64,000 bases of DNA. Origin: Sphingobacterium cavernae (GTDB taxonomy: Bacteria; Bacteroidota; Bacteroidia; Sphingobacteriales; Sphingobacteriaceae). The notes below the pieces were generated by a model. It was not told the DNA's origin. It worked only from the letters and a program-made list of their open reading frames with translations, and made no database searches. A program made the position numbers and the translations under genes. This document shows, piece by piece, positions 63,316 through 64,000 of this stretch (positions within the stretch are counted from its first letter, which is position 1; the number at the start of each line of letters is the position of its first letter). The stretch covers positions 1-64,000 of the forward strand of contig NZ_VIQM01000022.1 in NCBI RefSeq assembly GCF_008520265.1, given 5' to 3'.

Positions 63316-63775
63316 GAACTACTTTAAAGAGAATCTAGAAGCCCATGTGAGATTAATTTATATTAACCCTGGACACACCTATGCCTTCACAATATTAAGA
63401 CGTGAATAAAAATCGGAAAAAAACAGTTATTCATTTGTTTAAGTCATAGTAATCCTTTACTCCTTGCTTCTGAAAAAAAAACTTCCACAAGTCTGTGAGA
63501 TCTCCCCGGGTAAGAACGATAACTTTCCTCTCATGTGTCTGCTACATTTACCTTGATGCTTCTGTACAGTATAGGACTTTAGTTTGTTTGGCAACCTCAT
63601 CCAGCAGCTTAGGCCTTATATGTAGTTTCTGTCCGTCAGACCGAGAGTTTGCCTAATGCTTCCTTCAGATTCCACCTCACGATGGATGCCCTTGCCTTCG
63701 GCTAACACTTCCAACTGTAATGGCGTGTTCGGGACTTACACCCTAGAGTTATCGCCCATGCCGGGCACGCCAAAT

Positions 63776-63806
63776 AACAAAGGCTTGAAAAATTTCAAGC
63801 CTTTTT
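63776..63806 (-). terminator. Terminator of the lytic transglycosylase gene, next to the intron
   Basis: AAAGGCTTGAAA (63779-63790) pairs with TTTCAAGCCTTT (63793-63804). On the minus strand it ends the transglycosylase transcript; the intron 5' end (63768) lies 8 nt beyond. Confidence 0.75.
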
Positions 63807-63828
63807 GTATATATCTGATTAAAGAAAT

Positions 63829-64000
63829 TTAAATATTATACCCATATTTAACAGGGTTCTCAATCACCTCTTTTACAGAGATAATTTTATAGACATAAGA
63901 ACCAGTCTCATTGTTCAATCTTAATTTATAATAGTCATCTTTCTTTTGTCGACGAATAGAAGCTTTCAGACTACCTCCTCCAACATTGTAGGCAGCTGCG
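63829..64000 (-). CDS. Lytic transglycosylase C-terminus, runs off the window
   Basis: The minus-strand frame enters at 63999 and gives 56 residues to TAA at 63829-63831. It has the last part of an SLT-type lytic transglycosylase: AAAYNVGGGSLKASIRRQ, then DDYYKLRLNNETGSYVYKII and KEVIENPVKYGYNI, the pattern seen at the end of MltD-like catalytic domains (AYNxGxG motif, ETxxYVxKI). These enzymes cleave peptidoglycan glycan strands. The catalytic Glu lies upstream, outside the window. Confidence 0.85.
   Translation of the reverse strand, partial: AAAYNVGGGSLKASIRRQKKDDYYKLRLNNETGSYVYKIISVKEVIENPVKYGYNI

Larger units (their letters stand above)
62280..63768 (-). mobile_element. Degenerate group II intron interrupted by an IS110 fragment
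   Basis: Read on the minus strand, the 5' end at 63768 begins GTGCCCGGCATGGGCGATAA, a group II intron start, followed by domain I-type sequence to about 63480. The 3' end near 62280 has domains V and VI (62284-62347). Between them lie a 3' fragment of a reverse transcriptase/maturase gene (62419-63033) and an IS110 transposase fragment in the other orientation (about 63033-63405). At about 1.49 kb it is shorter than an intact intron (2 kb or more). It sits directly after the terminator of the lytic transglycosylase gene, the sort of site some bacterial introns choose. It cannot be mobile. Confidence 0.75.

Noticed and set aside
1..64000. CRISPR array, prophage, tRNA or rRNA gene
   Set aside because: No regularly spaced repeats, phage structural genes, cloverleaf or rRNA sequences were seen on either strand.

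Overview
The window is AT-rich chromosomal DNA from a Bacteroidota, most likely of the Sphingobacterium/Pedobacter group. Evidence: TANNTTTG-type promoter boxes, a fused cbb3 oxidase CcoN-CcoO, a SusC-like signature, a HYC_CC_PP-type protein, a fimbrillin gene, and the overall gene families. Genus is inferred from protein style only; no rRNA is present.

Layout. 1-710: one end of an IS200/IS605 element (tnpB start, dead tnpA). 728-6460: housekeeping (serS, rsmI, PH-SHOCT protein, lnt, cysteine desulfurase). 6508-13508: NlpE-like lipoprotein, TPR protein, etfBA, BFN/UVR protein, nucleoside permease, NlpC/P60 lipoprotein, EamA exporter. 13564-18182: a VWA protein with a SusC-plug-like N-terminus, a divergent ECF sigma/membrane anti-sigma pair, and a TonB. 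18297-21613: a 37-aa membrane ORF, a Cys/His-rich protein and an HMA/His-rich TonB receptor, probably for metal. 21642-24029: maf, kdsC, a candidate small RNA, floA. 24113-25344: a complete ISAs1-family IS with 10-bp target duplication and a nonsense-broken transposase. 25509-31929: hybrid kinase - CheR - CheB - hybrid kinase cassette. 31989-36857: azurin, two dihydrolipoyl dehydrogenases, a thioesterase, DUF3817 protein. 36941-41351: LacI regulator and the lolD operon with two degenerate enzyme-like proteins and an S41 lipoprotein protease. 41487-48541: sucC, tsaD, TamB-like giant. 48731-50789: decayed fimbrillin locus. 50841-56400: small Trp-rich protein, methyltransferase, tex, tatA, MATE pump. 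56401-62174: cbb3 oxidase operon ccoNO-Q-P-G-H-safE. 62280-63768: a broken group II intron holding an IS110 fragment, next to the terminator of a lytic transglycosylase that runs off the window.

Themes. Envelope and respiration dominate: lipoprotein acylation (Lnt) and release (LolD), TonB-linked uptake, copper/heme proteins (azurin, HMA receptor, cbb3), and electron transfer flavoprotein. Superimposed is visible decay: five reading frames carry single in-frame stops (IS200 tnpA, ISAs1 transposase, a remnant near 34.7 kb, a small fimbrial-type protein and its fimbrillin), one small gene has a frameshift, and a retroelement is gutted by another IS.

The most interesting items are the receptor-less CheR/CheB-hybrid kinase cassette, the candidate ncRNA near 23 kb, the lolD operon with degenerate enzymes, the VWA/SusC-plug protein beside an ECF sigma switch, the fimbrillin locus with two TGA interruptions, and three genes whose promoter box lies exactly 4 nt from the ATG, suggesting leaderless mRNAs.
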